In this document: piece after piece, positions 1 through 8,725 of the stretch
How positions within the stretch are numbered: the stretch's first letter is position 1
How the letters are laid out: each line of letters opens with the position of its first letter
Origin: Shimazuella kribbensis DSM 45090
Lineage (GTDB): Bacteria; Bacillota; Bacilli; Thermoactinomycetales; Thermoactinomycetaceae
NCBI RefSeq assembly: GCF_000428065.1
Contig: NZ_ATZF01000001.1
Location: 301,822-365,821 of the forward strand
Reading direction: 5' to 3'
DNA length: 64,000 nucleotides
Position numbers and translations under genes: made by a program
Notes under the pieces: generated by a model
Database searches by the model: none
Told to the model about the DNA's origin: nothing
What the model saw: the letters and a program-made list of their open reading frames with translations, nothing else

Positions 1-54
1 ATAGTAGAAAAAAGCATAAGTATTTGCAACTTTCTTTGAGATGGAGCTGAGAAT

Positions 55-1338
55 ATGATTATATATTCCAATGATAAAAATAGATGTTATACACAAGATG
101 ATTTAGCCAGAAGACAATCTACCTTTACATCTCCTTTGGAAACACGAGATCCATTTGAACGTGATTATGGACGAATTGTACATAGTGCCTCTTTTCGCAG
201 ACTGCAAGCAAAGACACAAGTAATTGGTTCGGAAGCAGGGGACTTACACCGGACAAGACTTACCCATTCCATGGAGGCAGCTCAAATTGCTCGTAGTATT
301 GTTATATTTTTAAATACGAATGATCCAAAACTAGGGAATGATTATTCTCTTGATGTATCGCTACTAGAAGCAGCAGCCTTGGCTCATGATTTGGGACATC
401 CTCCATTTGGTCATCATGGAGAACAAGCACTGCATGATTGTATGTATTCTTATGGTGGATTTGAAGGAAATGCACAGACGTTTCGTATCTTATCTCGAAT
501 TGAAGGGGATAAAGTTGTTGGGCTAAATCTAACACGTGCTCTTCTTTACTCTATCGTAAAATATCCCATTATACTCGATGATGCGATAGGAACGAATTCA
601 GATAAATCCATACCACCAAAAGCAAATATTTATAAATCTGATGAAGAAGCATTTAATTGGATGATGGATCCTCTGTCACAAGATGAAAAGAAATATTATA
701 TGGGTTGGAAACCGACTGCTGAAGGATTTCAAAAAACGATAAGAAAAGCATGGGAATGTTCTTTGCTTGAACTTGCAGATGATATTGCCTATGTGACTCA
801 TGATGTAGAAGATGCCATTAATCTTGGTTTTATACATTCATCCAAACTACTTGAAGTGTTATCTTCTTTTCCCGAGTTTCAAAAACATTTTTTACGAACG
901 GATCATTTTAAATACGATTTAAAACAACTGATATCTGCACTGATTTCTTATTTTGTGTTTGGAGTGGAACTCAAAGAAAACAACATAACCACTGAGTCTC
1001 CAAGGTTAAAATATAAAGTCGTACTGATGTCAGAGAGATTTGAGCTACTGACACTTCTGAAAAAGTTAGTAATTGATGAAGTGGTATACTCCCAAACAGT
1101 CCAGACGATGGCATGGAAAGGACGATTTGTGATCAAACAATTATTTGAAGCGATGATGAACGAACCGAATTTACTTCCCGTTAATGATCGTTCTACCATT
1201 CGAGCTGGTATATCAACCACAGATAAGGCACGAGTAGTGTGTGATTACATTGCTGGGATGACGGATTCGTATGCCATGAAAGTGTACCAACAATTATTTG
1301 GTAGAGGAGATTCGGCCAGCTTTATTCCACATTTTTAG
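55..1338 (+). CDS. dgt: Deoxyguanosinetriphosphate triphosphohydrolase-like HD protein
   Basis: This 427-residue protein belongs to the dGTPase branch of the HD superfamily, which splits dNTPs into a deoxynucleoside and triphosphate. The N-terminal third carries the usual signature: RDPFERDYGRIVHSASFRRL, then HRTRLTHSMEA with the first metal histidine, then the HD pair in AHDLGHPPFGHHGE. A later ELADDIAYVTHDVEDAI stretch supplies the distal aspartate. The length is normal for the family. The ATG follows GGAGCTGAGAAT as ribosome binding site. It stands alone, followed by a small coiled-coil gene. Family is certain; nucleotide preference cannot be read from sequence. Confidence 0.93.
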   Translation: MIIYSNDKNRCYTQDDLARRQSTFTSPLETRDPFERDYGRIVHSASFRRLQAKTQVIGSEAGDLHRTRLTHSMEAAQIARSIVIFLNTNDPKLGNDYSLDVSLLEAAALAHDLGHPPFGHHGEQALHDCMYSYGGFEGNAQTFRILSRIEGDKVVGLNLTRALLYSIVKYPIILDDAIGTNSDKSIPPKANIYKSDEEAFNWMMDPLSQDEKKYYMGWKPTAEGFQKTIRKAWECSLLELADDIAYVTHDVEDAINLGFIHSSKLLEVLSSFPEFQKHFLRTDHFKYDLKQLISALISYFVFGVELKENNITTESPRLKYKVVLMSERFELLTLLKKLVIDEVVYSQTVQTMAWKGRFVIKQLFEAMMNEPNLLPVNDRSTIRAGISTTDKARVVCDYIAGMTDSYAMKVYQQLFGRGDSASFIPHF

Positions 1339-1419
1339 GCTAAACTCCTGCTTGATGAAGGGATGAAATAGATGGTATTATTTGGTGGTTGATAGGGATA
1401 TGGAGAAGGGGTGCTTTGC

Positions 1420-1680
1420 ATGAATGAATTACACGAAATTATTCGTGTTCTCTTGGAAAGCGTAGATAGACGCTATGAAATGTTGGAAGATCGATACAGT
1501 ATTCGAACTCGTGAGATGGAGAAAAGAATGGATCACATAGAGAACCAATATGAAGAGGAATTTTATCGTCTAAACCAAGAGATACGGTATCTTCAAGAAA
1601 GAATTCATGATGTGGAAACCCAATTGCTGTTTGTGCAAAACAGCGAAAATCTACCAAATTCAAATCGAAAAAGATATTAA
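1420..1680 (+). CDS. Small coiled-coil protein of unknown function
   Basis: An 86-residue, highly charged protein that is helical almost throughout. Heptad-like Leu/Ile/Met spacing with many Glu and Arg residues suggests a coiled coil over about residues 5-75. There is no signal peptide or membrane segment. I chose the ATG at 1420, which follows AAGGGG at normal distance, over a TTG nine bases upstream. A rho-independent terminator follows directly. I do not recognise a family, and the function is unknown. Confidence 0.6.
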   Translation: MNELHEIIRVLLESVDRRYEMLEDRYSIRTREMEKRMDHIENQYEEEFYRLNQEIRYLQERIHDVETQLLFVQNSENLPNSNRKRY

Positions 1681-1692
1681 TGTTAGGTCAAG

Positions 1693-1730
1693 GTGAGATC
1701 TGGGATGTACCCAGTGATCTCACTTTTTAT
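1693..1730 (+). terminator. Rho-independent terminator
   Basis: The arms GTGAGATC and GATCTCAC enclose a TGGG...CCCA inner stem and are followed by TTTTTATTTTTATT. It ends the transcript of the coiled-coil gene. Confidence 0.85.
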
Positions 1731-1759
1731 TTTTATTCCGACTTATCAAGTTGGTTTTG

Positions 1760-1787
1760 TTGACTTTAAATCCTCATTATGTATAAT
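1760..1787 (+). promoter_or_regulatory. Sigma-A-type promoter of the amino-acid ABC operon
   Basis: TTGACT at 1760-1765 and TATAAT at 1782-1787 are separated by 16 bases, close to the vegetative consensus. The position rules out translation from the in-frame ATG at 1779 and supports the start at 1839. Confidence 0.75.
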
Positions 1788-1806
1788 AATATTAGTTTAG
1801 AACATG

Positions 1807-1820
1807 CTTTATTAATAAAG
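1807..1820. promoter_or_regulatory. 14-bp perfect palindrome, candidate operator
   Basis: CTTTATTAATAAAG is a perfect palindrome about 20 bases after the -10 box and just before the ribosome binding site of the substrate-binding protein gene. Its position suits repressor binding. No regulator can be assigned, and an A+T-rich palindrome of this size can arise by chance. Confidence 0.35.
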
Positions 1821-1838
1821 TTTAAGAGGAGTCATAGT

Positions 1839-2621
1839 ATGATGAAACGTCTGATATGGATTGCTTCTTATCTACTCGTATTTTCTTTTTTAGTTGGATG
1901 TAGTGTTGGTACAACCAATGATACATACACAAAAGTCAAAGAAAGTGGCGTATTGCTTGTTGGGACAGAAGGAACTTATAAACCATTTAGTTATCATGAT
2001 GAAAAAACCAATAAGCTTACTGGATTTGACGTGGAAGTTGCTCGTGAAGTAGGGAAACGATTGGGGTTAAAAGTAGAGTTTAAAGAAATTCCTTGGGATG
2101 GTATGCTTACTAGCCTTTCCTCACGTAAAATTGATATGGTTGCAAACCAGGTTGGGATTAAACCTGAGCGACAAAAGAAATTTGATTTTTCTTCTCCCTA
2201 TACGATTTCTTACGCTCAAATTGTCGTGAAAAATGATAATAAGACGGTCACATCTTTGAAAGATGTGAAAGGAAAAAAGGCAGGGCAAACTACCACTAGT
2301 AACTATGGGAAAATGGCTCAAGATGCAGGGGCAACCATCGTACCTTATGAAGATATGATGAGTGCGATGCGTGATGTGGCAGCTGGTAGAATTGATCTGA
2401 GTATGAATGATCGATTAGCAATTGCAGAAATGATGAAAAAAACCAAGCTTCCATTGAAAACAGTGGGGGAACAAGTAGAGAAATCTTCCTCAGCGCTTGC
2501 TTTTCCAAAAGAAAGCAAAAAGTTAGTAGATGAAGTAAACAAAGCGCTTGAAGATATGAAAAAAGACGGTACACTTGCGAAAATCTCTATTAAATATTTT
2601 GGGATAGATGCATCGAAATAA
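1839..2621 (+). CDS. Amino-acid ABC transporter substrate-binding lipoprotein, probably cystine type
   Basis: This 260-residue family-3 extracellular solute-binding protein has a lipoprotein signal peptide: basic start, hydrophobic core, then lipobox LVGC at about residues 20-23. The mature part contains LLVGTEGTYKPFSYHD, GFDVEVAREVGKRLG, the WDGML segment and FDFSSPYTISYAQIVV, a pattern typical of cystine-binding members. The substrate is inferred, not proven. The ATG at 1839 is chosen because AGAGGAG lies 7 bases upstream and the promoter -10 box overlaps the earlier in-frame ATG. It heads an operon with the permease and ATPase, separated from them by a strong hairpin. Confidence 0.9.
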   Translation: MMKRLIWIASYLLVFSFLVGCSVGTTNDTYTKVKESGVLLVGTEGTYKPFSYHDEKTNKLTGFDVEVAREVGKRLGLKVEFKEIPWDGMLTSLSSRKIDMVANQVGIKPERQKKFDFSSPYTISYAQIVVKNDNKTVTSLKDVKGKKAGQTTTSNYGKMAQDAGATIVPYEDMMSAMRDVAAGRIDLSMNDRLAIAEMMKKTKLPLKTVGEQVEKSSSALAFPKESKKLVDEVNKALEDMKKDGTLAKISIKYFGIDASK

Positions 2622-2631
2622 AGATGAAAGA

Positions 2632-2666
2632 GGAAAAGTAGCTTAGAGATATTAAGCTACTTTTCC
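2632..2666 (+). promoter_or_regulatory. Intra-operon hairpin after the binding-protein gene
   Basis: GGAAAAGTAGCTTA pairs with TAAGCTACTTTTCC, a perfect 14-bp stem, but is followed by only a short U run (GTTTAC). Such hairpins between binding-protein and permease genes usually act as partial terminators or 3' stabilisers, giving more binding protein than permease. That role is inferred here. Confidence 0.6.
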
Positions 2667-2730
2667 GTTTACTTGTAACGAAGATAGAGAAGAATAGACA
2701 AAGAGAATAGTACCTAGAGGAGAAGAAATA

Positions 2731-3411
2731 TTGGATGCGATTCAATGGGAAAATTTATTTGATATCCAGTTAGCCAAAGGTTCTGCTTGGTTTGTTTTTC
2801 AAGGATTGAAATATACGATCATCATCACGTTGATTACCATGATTGTTGGGTTAATACTTGGACTGGTTATTGCTTTGATGCGTATGTCTTCTTCGAAGAT
2901 ACTAAGGTATCCAGCAAGAATGTATATTTCGATCATTCGTGGAACGCCATTGTTGGTGCAATTATTTATTTTGTATTTTGGATTGCCCGTGATCGGGTTG
3001 AATTTGAGTCCATTTCTTGCTGCAATTATTGGATTATCTTTGAATGTAGGAGGATATTCCGCAGAAAATTTTCGTGGAGCACTTTTATCTATACCCAAAG
3101 GTCAATGGGAAGCGGCATATTCTATTAATATGACATATGGCCAAGCATTGCGAAGGATTATTATGCCGCAAGCATTGCGTGTGGCTTTACCAACACTTGC
3201 AAATACATTGCTCAGTTTGGTGAAAGATACATCTTTGCTCTCTATGATCACTGTACCAGAGATGTTATACCAAGCTAAAATCATAGGCGGAAGAGAGTTT
3301 GATTATTTGACGATGTATATTTTGGTTGCCTTTTTTTACTGGATTGTATGTACGATTCTTGCATGGGTTCAAGATCGCTTAGAAGATCAGTATGGAAAGT
3401 TTGCAAAATAA
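2731..3411 (+). CDS. Amino-acid ABC transporter permease
   Basis: A 226-residue HisM/GlnP-type inner-membrane permease of the polar amino acid family. Several hydrophobic segments are evident, and the EAA-like loop is visible as GQWEAAYSINMTYGQALRRI, followed by IMPQALRVALPTLANTLLSL. The start is a TTG nine bases after GAGGAG; no better in-frame ATG exists upstream. It pairs with the ATPase 12 bases downstream and the lipoprotein upstream. Confidence 0.9.
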   Translation: MDAIQWENLFDIQLAKGSAWFVFQGLKYTIIITLITMIVGLILGLVIALMRMSSSKILRYPARMYISIIRGTPLLVQLFILYFGLPVIGLNLSPFLAAIIGLSLNVGGYSAENFRGALLSIPKGQWEAAYSINMTYGQALRRIIMPQALRVALPTLANTLLSLVKDTSLLSMITVPEMLYQAKIIGGREFDYLTMYILVAFFYWIVCTILAWVQDRLEDQYGKFAK

Positions 3412-3423
3412 GGGGGGCAGAGT

Positions 3424-4170
3424 ATGATACAAGTTACCAATTTGGTCAAACGTTTTGGTGATCAAGTCGTTTTACAGGGGATAGATGTGCAAGTAGACCG
3501 AGGCGAAGTATTAGCAATTATTGGACCGAGTGGTTCTGGGAAATCTACCTTTTTGCGATGTTTAAACTTACTGGAAAAGCCAACATCGGGTACGATTCAA
3601 CTTCAAAACTCTGTCCTTACTTTTCAAGAAAAGAAGAAAATACCAAATAGGGAGATGAGGCAGTTAAGAGGAAAAACAGGGATGGTATTTCAAAGTTTCC
3701 ATCTCTTTCCGCACATGACTGTACGACAAAATGTAATGGAAGGACCTATTCAGGTCAAAGGGATAAGTGCAAGTAAAGCGAAATCGTTAGCAGATGTATT
3801 ACTAAAGCAAGTCGGTTTGCATGATAAAAGAAATGCATACCCTGATCAACTATCAGGAGGACAACAGCAACGAGTTGCTATTGCTCGTGCTCTTGCTATG
3901 GAGCCTGAAGTGCTTCTTTTGGATGAACCTACGTCTGCGCTTGATCCAGAGTTAGTAGGAGAAGTGTTAACAACGATTAGACAATTAGCAACTGGACAGC
4001 AAACGATGATTATTGTAACACACGAACTTGCTTTTGCACGAGAAGTTGCGGATCGCATCATTTTTATCGATGAGGGACAAATAGTAGAGGAAGGGAAACC
4101 ATCGGAACTTTTTGAAAGACCCCAGAAAGAACGCACAAAGCAGTTTTTGGAAAGATTTACCCAGTTGTAA
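3424..4170 (+). CDS. Amino-acid ABC transporter ATP-binding protein
   Basis: A 248-residue GlnQ/TcyC-type ATPase with all expected motifs: Walker A GPSGSGKST near residue 36, Q-loop MVFQSFHLFPHMT, signature LSGGQQQRVAIARAL, Walker B VLLLDEPTSALDP and switch histidine IVTHE. It is the third gene of the uptake operon, with ribosome binding site AAGGGGGG. It powers import of the ligand bound by the upstream lipoprotein. Confidence 0.94.
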   Translation: MIQVTNLVKRFGDQVVLQGIDVQVDRGEVLAIIGPSGSGKSTFLRCLNLLEKPTSGTIQLQNSVLTFQEKKKIPNREMRQLRGKTGMVFQSFHLFPHMTVRQNVMEGPIQVKGISASKAKSLADVLLKQVGLHDKRNAYPDQLSGGQQQRVAIARALAMEPEVLLLDEPTSALDPELVGEVLTTIRQLATGQQTMIIVTHELAFAREVADRIIFIDEGQIVEEGKPSELFERPQKERTKQFLERFTQL

Positions 4171-4224
4171 GATTCGAATGAAATTTGTATACTATTTATA
4201 ATTGCAAGATCTGAAAGGATCAGA

Positions 4225-4440
4225 ATGGTAAAAGAAGAGATTTCACCTAACACTTCCAAGGATCGTGGCTCCCTGTGGGGAAGTATCCTTGCGGTAGGAG
4301 TCCTCCTCGGAGTGGTGGTGATTATGCTCGCCCAGATTCCTCTGGGAGTCGGGTTTACCATCCTTCTCTGTCTGGTTCTTGCTGCATTCGCAGTGTGGTA
4401 TGGCGTAGCCCACACCCATCTGCGTAAGCCGCAGAACTAA
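4225..4440 (+). CDS. Small G+C-rich two-helix membrane protein, unknown function
   Basis: A 71-residue protein with a polar N-terminus (residues 1-17), two adjacent hydrophobic helices (about 18-36 and 42-62, joined by a short loop) and a basic C-terminal tail. The ribosome binding site GAAAGGA precedes the ATG. Coding DNA is clearly richer in G+C than the flanking genes, with many CTC, GTC, GCC and CTG codons, as in the RiPP and repeat-protein loci further along. That suggests a different origin. I do not recognise a family. Confidence 0.55.
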   Translation: MVKEEISPNTSKDRGSLWGSILAVGVLLGVVVIMLAQIPLGVGFTILLCLVLAAFAVWYGVAHTHLRKPQN

Positions 4441-4446
4441 GACAGA

Positions 4447-4468
4447 GGCTCGGACATCCGTCCGGGCC
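4447..4468. terminator. G+C-rich hairpin after the small membrane gene
   Basis: GGCTCGGAC pairs with GTCCGGGCC (one G-T wobble) just after the stop codon. There is no U tract, so termination is uncertain. It shares the unusual G+C richness of the gene before it. Confidence 0.5.
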
Positions 4469-4506
4469 GCAGTATATAAGGATCGTTAGATCATTTGGAT
4501 AGAGAA

Positions 4507-4535
4507 AAGGCTAAGCTTTTAAGCTTAGCCTTTTT
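4507..4535. terminator. Bidirectional terminator
   Basis: AAGGCTAAGCTT and AAGCTTAGCCTT form a near-perfect stem with T runs on both strands. It separates the plus-strand genes from the convergent yqhG gene. Confidence 0.85.
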
Positions 4536-5352
4536 GTTCATTCGTTTGTTGTTCCATATAAAAAAAACCAGCAGAAATTAGTTTTACTTCTATCCGAGGG
4601 TGATACTGCCAAATACATTCACGCTGTCGAGCTGTTTTCGCTGCTTTTTGTTCGTCTGTCTGTTTCTCTTCAATCGGAAAAAAAGCGGTTACTTGATTTA
4701 GTTCATCTCGTAATCTCTTATCAGCCTCTTCTGCCCATTGATGGTCTTCCTCTGTCAATTCTTCTGTTAGGACATATTCCAATTCTCCAACTGCTTCTTG
4801 AATGCTCATACGTGGACTAAATGTATATCTTCGTTCTGGCAATTTATGTGTCCATTTATATGTTTGGAGCACATCACCAAAATCCTTCTTTATTTCGCCA
4901 GATTGGAGATTGATACCCAACGAAACGATCCGGTCCATTTTTTGATCACAAACATAAGAGATCAGATAATGTACAGATACCCAAGGAGTATAACCTTTGG
5001 ATAAAGAAGAAAATTGAGTCCACCGAGCTGGTTCCTGATAAAGCCGTACGTATTTACCTTGATTTTGTGCCGATTGTAAAAGTTGACGAAATCGAGGAGA
5101 ACCATAAAATAAATACTCTGCTCGTTTTCCTTCAGGAGGGTTTTCAGGATCGAATACAAAACAAAGTTGTACCGGATTAGCAGGCAAATTCATTTTTTCT
5201 ACGTACATCCAGTAAAAGGGACGATTAACCAAATCCTTGTCTGCCTCAATGGATAATTGCGTATGTAAAAAAGAAGGGGCAGATTCGATAATATGACAAT
5301 TGTTGGCTTGTAAATATCGTTCCGTGAATTCACGTAGGACTACTTGGTCCAC
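4525..5352 (-). CDS. yqhG: YqhG family protein
   Basis: A 275-residue soluble protein that resembles Bacillus YqhG. In Bacillus, yqhG also neighbours the SNF2 helicase gene yqhH, and here the GTG start overlaps the helicase stop by 13 bases, so the two are translationally coupled. No catalytic motif or membrane segment is obvious, and the C-terminus is rich in charged residues. The molecular function is unknown. Assignment rests on sequence resemblance plus the conserved pairing. Confidence 0.78.
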   Translation of the reverse strand: MDQVVLREFTERYLQANNCHIIESAPSFLHTQLSIEADKDLVNRPFYWMYVEKMNLPANPVQLCFVFDPENPPEGKRAEYLFYGSPRFRQLLQSAQNQGKYVRLYQEPARWTQFSSLSKGYTPWVSVHYLISYVCDQKMDRIVSLGINLQSGEIKKDFGDVLQTYKWTHKLPERRYTFSPRMSIQEAVGELEYVLTEELTEEDHQWAEEADKRLRDELNQVTAFFPIEEKQTDEQKAAKTARQRECIWQYHPRIEVKLISAGFFYMEQQTNEQKG

Positions 5353-7052
5353 AATAACTCCTCTTTTCTAGTTTGTTCTTTCAAATGTTTTTCTTTCGCA
5401 TGTTGGAATTTATCACCGATTTGCCCCAGTTGATTTCGCATTTCTTCTTCTGTCTCACTCGATACCATAATATCCATCAGGTTCTTTTCCAAAGAATGGT
5501 CTTTTTCCAATCCTTCGAGAATGGTTTCTAACTCTCCGATCACAGACTCAAATAAAGCAATTTTTTCATGGAGTAGCCAAATAATATGTTCTTCAATTGT
5601 TCCTTCAGTTGCAAAGTTATATATATGTACATCGTTTTTTTGTCCCAATCGATGTACTCTGCCAATTCGTTGCTCGACGCGCATTGGATTCCAAGGCATG
5701 TCGTAGTTAATAATATGGTGGCAAAACTGAAGGTTAATTCCTTCTCCTCCAGCTTCTGTGGCAATCATTACTTGAGCTCGTTTTTGGAAAAGTTCCATCA
5801 TCCAATCTTTCTTGTTTCGATTAAATCCACCTCGGTAGGGAACAGCTTGGATTCCTTTTGCTGCCAGTGCTCGAATTAACATTTCTTGTGTAGCTCGATA
5901 CTCCGTAAATAAGATGACTTTGTCTGGAATACTCTCAATTAATTTAACAGCGGCTTCTGCTTTAGAAGAGGTAGTGACAGCTCGTAATAGTTGTATCAAG
6001 TGTTGAACCTCTGGTGGAACCGTGCTCTCCTCTTCATTTCCTTTTTTAAACAATTTGAATAACGTTAAAAATACCGCATCTCGGCTACTGCATACTTCTT
6101 TTTGTAATACCAATAACGAAAGCATGCTTTTCAGGTCTGCGGCTGTTTGATAGCGATCACGAACGAAACTACTCACACCGTCATAGAGCGCTTTTTCTTC
6201 TGATGTGAGTTGTATTGGAATAGTTTGGACGATTCGTTCTGTCAGTGGGAGATTGCTTTCTTTTCGACGATTGCGTATCAAAACTTGACTGATTTCCTGC
6301 CTCAACTGTTCTTCGTTTTTCGCCATTCTCTTGCCTGCTACATAATCCTTATTAAAACGGGATTCATTGCCAAGTTGACCAGGTTTTAAGAGTGATACTA
6401 GATTGTAGAGTTCTTCCATTTCGTTTTGAACAGGTGTGGCAGTTAGCAATAGGCAGTATTTTTTTTGCATTTCACTGATGAATAGCCAATTTTTTGTGCG
6501 TCTATTTTTTAGTTTGTGCGCTTCGTCCACAATCAAAAGATCATAGGGTTGATTTAAGACGATTTCGCGATGTGGATCGCGTTTTGCGGTATCCATAGAA
6601 GCTACAACAATATCGTACTTATCCCACATCCATGCTTTTTTCTGAGCAACAGCGGGAATTTGAAATTTTTGATTTAGTTCTCTTGTCCATTGCAAGACAA
6701 GGGAAGAAGGAACCAGAATCAATACTTTTTGTACCAAACCGCGTATGAGATACTCTTTTAAAATGAGCCCAGCTTCAATTGTTTTTCCTAATCCAACTTC
6801 ATCTGCGAGAATTGCACGGCCTCTCATTTCTTGGATGACGCGTTTGGTCACATCAATTTGATGGGGGAGTGGTTCAATACCTTGAAGTTGTCCAAGACAA
6901 AGAAGAGTGTCAAAAGAAGGCACTGCAGATATTTCTGCTGCTTCAATCGCAAGTTGAAATCGATCCCAGTTAGCCCACCCTGCATCTGTTTCGACCTTAT
7001 CTTGAAAGAGGGATAACCACTCTCGATGAAAACGAATCGGAGGTGTATTCAT
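5340..7052 (-). CDS. yqhH: SNF2-family DEAD/DEAH-box helicase (YqhH-like)
   Basis: A 570-residue Swi2/Snf2 ATPase. N-terminal RecA-like lobe: motif I LADEVGLGKTIEAGLIL, motif Ia ILVPSSLVLQW, motif II LLIVDEAHKLKNR and motif III TATPVQN. C-terminal lobe: MIATEAGGEGINLQ and the arginine-finger motif MRVEQRIGRVHRLGQ. The protein probably translocates on double-stranded DNA or remodels nucleoprotein; the cellular role is not established. The ATG at 7052 follows GGAGGAGAAAA. An upstream in-frame ATG lacks a ribosome binding site. It is co-transcribed with yqhG. Confidence 0.92.
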   Translation of the reverse strand: MNTPPIRFHREWLSLFQDKVETDAGWANWDRFQLAIEAAEISAVPSFDTLLCLGQLQGIEPLPHQIDVTKRVIQEMRGRAILADEVGLGKTIEAGLILKEYLIRGLVQKVLILVPSSLVLQWTRELNQKFQIPAVAQKKAWMWDKYDIVVASMDTAKRDPHREIVLNQPYDLLIVDEAHKLKNRRTKNWLFISEMQKKYCLLLTATPVQNEMEELYNLVSLLKPGQLGNESRFNKDYVAGKRMAKNEEQLRQEISQVLIRNRRKESNLPLTERIVQTIPIQLTSEEKALYDGVSSFVRDRYQTAADLKSMLSLLVLQKEVCSSRDAVFLTLFKLFKKGNEEESTVPPEVQHLIQLLRAVTTSSKAEAAVKLIESIPDKVILFTEYRATQEMLIRALAAKGIQAVPYRGGFNRNKKDWMMELFQKRAQVMIATEAGGEGINLQFCHHIINYDMPWNPMRVEQRIGRVHRLGQKNDVHIYNFATEGTIEEHIIWLLHEKIALFESVIGELETILEGLEKDHSLEKNLMDIMVSSETEEEMRNQLGQIGDKFQHAKEKHLKEQTRKEELLWTK

Positions 7053-7384
7053 TTTTCTCCTCCATATAGATAAATGTAGTTTGTTACTTATGTAGTATGA
7101 GTTGATATTTGGTAAATAATGCATGATTCATGAATATAGGAAGGAAAAATGGATGTTCATACAAAGAAAAAGCAAACTGACTTGCGGTTATGATATCTGG
7201 GGTGCAGTTCAATTTAAAAAAGGGATAAGAAGTGAAAAAAAGGATGTTAGTAGTTGCTCTAAATGCCTAAAAATAGAAATGAAAAGCAAAAAGACGTACT
7301 ATCTTTTAAATAAAGCATGCAAATGATCGGATTTTATGGCAAAATGAAGGTGACAGATACATACAATTTGACGGTTGATGACGA
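7053..7384. other. Intergenic region upstream of the glycine riboswitch
   Basis: This gap between the divergent helicase and gcv transcripts must hold both promoters. An open frame at 7123-7326 is rich in Lys codons, has no good ribosome binding site and ends in unstructured A+T-rich DNA, so I do not call it a gene. I see no other feature. Confidence 0.5.
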
Positions 7385-7562
7385 GAGGAGAGACCACACA
7401 CCATCATAGGTGGTAGTTGGCGCCGAAGGAGCAAACCTGTATAAGGTGAATCTCTCAGGCAAAAGGAGGCTCGTTGGACGTCACTCTGGAGAGTGCTTTG
7501 TAAAAAGCCACCAAAGGGGCAGGTTCACCAATTAGAACCGAACTCTCAGGTATCAAGGACAG
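7385..7562 (+). ncRNA. Tandem glycine riboswitch
   Basis: Two consecutive glycine aptamers. The first (about 7385-7470) shows GGAGAGACC, GGCGCCGAAGGAGCAAACC and GAATCTCTCAGGCAAAAGGA. The second (about 7485-7562) shows TCTGGAGAG, CCACCAAAGGGGCAGG and GAACTCTCAGGTATCAAGGAC. Both follow the consensus closely. It lies directly ahead of gcvT. In this family glycine binding switches on the glycine cleavage genes, consistent with the terminator overlapping the end of the second aptamer. Confidence 0.95.
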
Positions 7563-7601
7563 AGAAATTCTTTTTAAAAAGGGATTTCTCTGTCCTTTTT
7601 G
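7555..7601 (+). terminator. Glycine-riboswitch expression-platform terminator
   Basis: AAGGACAGAGAAAT pairs with ATTTCTCTGTCCTT followed by TTTTT. Its 5' arm overlaps the closing stem of aptamer 2, so glycine binding would prevent terminator formation. Confidence 0.88.
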
Positions 7602-7624
7602 TGTAGAAGATATGGAGGTGCGAG

Positions 7625-8725
7625 ATGACAACATTAAAACGAACACCGCTTTATTCTGTGTATGAAAAAGAAGCAAAACTAGTTCCATTTGGCGGATGGG
7701 AGATGCCTGTTCAATTTTCTAGTATCAAAGAAGAACATGAAGCAGTACGAACACGAGCAGGTTTATTTGACGTCTCTCATATGGGGGAAGTGGAGGTTAG
7801 TGGGCCTGATGCTAAAAAGTTTGTAAATAAAGTTATAACAAATGATATTTCCAAACTAACGGTTGGTCAGGCACAATATGCTTTGTTCTGTTATCCTGAT
7901 GGTGGAACAGTAGATGATCTATTAGTTTATCAGATTAAAGAAAATGGATTCTTGCTTGTTATCAATGCATCTAATATAGAAAAAGATATAGACTGGCTAA
8001 AAAGTCAGATTCAAGAAGAGCAAGTGGAATTGATCGATCGATCATCGGAAACGGCGCTTCTAGCGTTACAAGGCCCCTTTGCAGAAGACATTTTACAGCG
8101 TTGCACAACGTTTGATCTTGCGATCCTCTCTCCGTTTCAGTTTGCGATGAACATAGATATTTGCGGAATCCGAACTTTGGTTTCTCGTTCCGGATATACA
8201 GGAGAAGATGGATTTGAATTGTATGTTAATGCAACAGAAGCAATTGCATTGTGGGAGAAATTATTAGAGGCTGGTGAAGAATATCAGTTGATTCCTTGTG
8301 GTCTTGGTGCGAGAGATACTTTGCGATTGGAAGCAGCACTTCCACTCTATGGTCAAGAACTTTCCGCTGAAATATCTCCACTAGAAGCTGGTTTGGGATT
8401 TGCAGTGAAATTAAATAAAGGTGAATTTATTGGATCTGAGTCTTTGTCTATCCAAAAAGAAGAAGGTGTAAAGCGTAAAAAAGTAGGATTGGAGATGATC
8501 GAGCGTGGAATACCGCGCAGTCATTATCCTGTGTACGTAGAAAATCAATTAATTGGTGAAGTTACTTCAGGTACCCAATCTCCAATGACCAAACGCAATA
8601 TTGGTCTGGCTTTAATTGATCCCACTTATGCACAGATAGATCAAGAACTCGAAGTAGAAATTAGAGGGAAACGAGTCAAAGCAAAAGTTGTACCAACACC
8701 TTTTTACAGGAGGGTAAGAGGATGA
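7625..8725 (+). CDS. gcvT: Glycine cleavage system T-protein (aminomethyltransferase)
   Basis: A 366-residue GcvT that moves the methylene group from aminomethylated H-protein to tetrahydrofolate, releasing ammonia. Visible family features are the N-terminal [10 protein letters not shown], the [10 protein letters not shown] motif near residue 47, [27 protein letters not shown] and the C-terminal [19 protein letters not shown]. Start ATG follows GGAGGTGCG. It is first in a three-gene operon behind the glycine riboswitch and overlaps gcvPA by 4 bases. No gcvH is present nearby, as in Bacillus, where it lies elsewhere. Confidence 0.96.
   Translation: MTTLKRTPLYSVYEKEAKLVPFGGWEMPVQFSSIKEEHEAVRTRAGLFDVSHMGEVEVSGPDAKKFVNKVITNDISKLTVGQAQYALFCYPDGGTVDDLLVYQIKENGFLLVINASNIEKDIDWLKSQIQEEQVELIDRSSETALLALQGPFAEDILQRCTTFDLAILSPFQFAMNIDICGIRTLVSRSGYTGEDGFELYVNATEAIALWEKLLEAGEEYQLIPCGLGARDTLRLEAALPLYGQELSAEISPLEAGLGFAVKLNKGEFIGSESLSIQKEEGVKRKKVGLEMIERGIPRSHYPVYVENQLIGEVTSGTQSPMTKRNIGLALIDPTYAQIDQELEVEIRGKRVKAKVVPTPFYRRVRG

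Noticed and set aside
3846-4415. 189-codon minus-strand frame
   Set aside because: It is antisense to the ATPase and the small membrane gene, with a Thr/Arg/Cys-rich translation typical of shadows.
7123-7326. Open frame of 67 codons upstream of the glycine riboswitch
   Set aside because: No ribosome binding site at proper distance, low-complexity Lys-rich translation, and it occupies the promoter region between two divergent transcripts.
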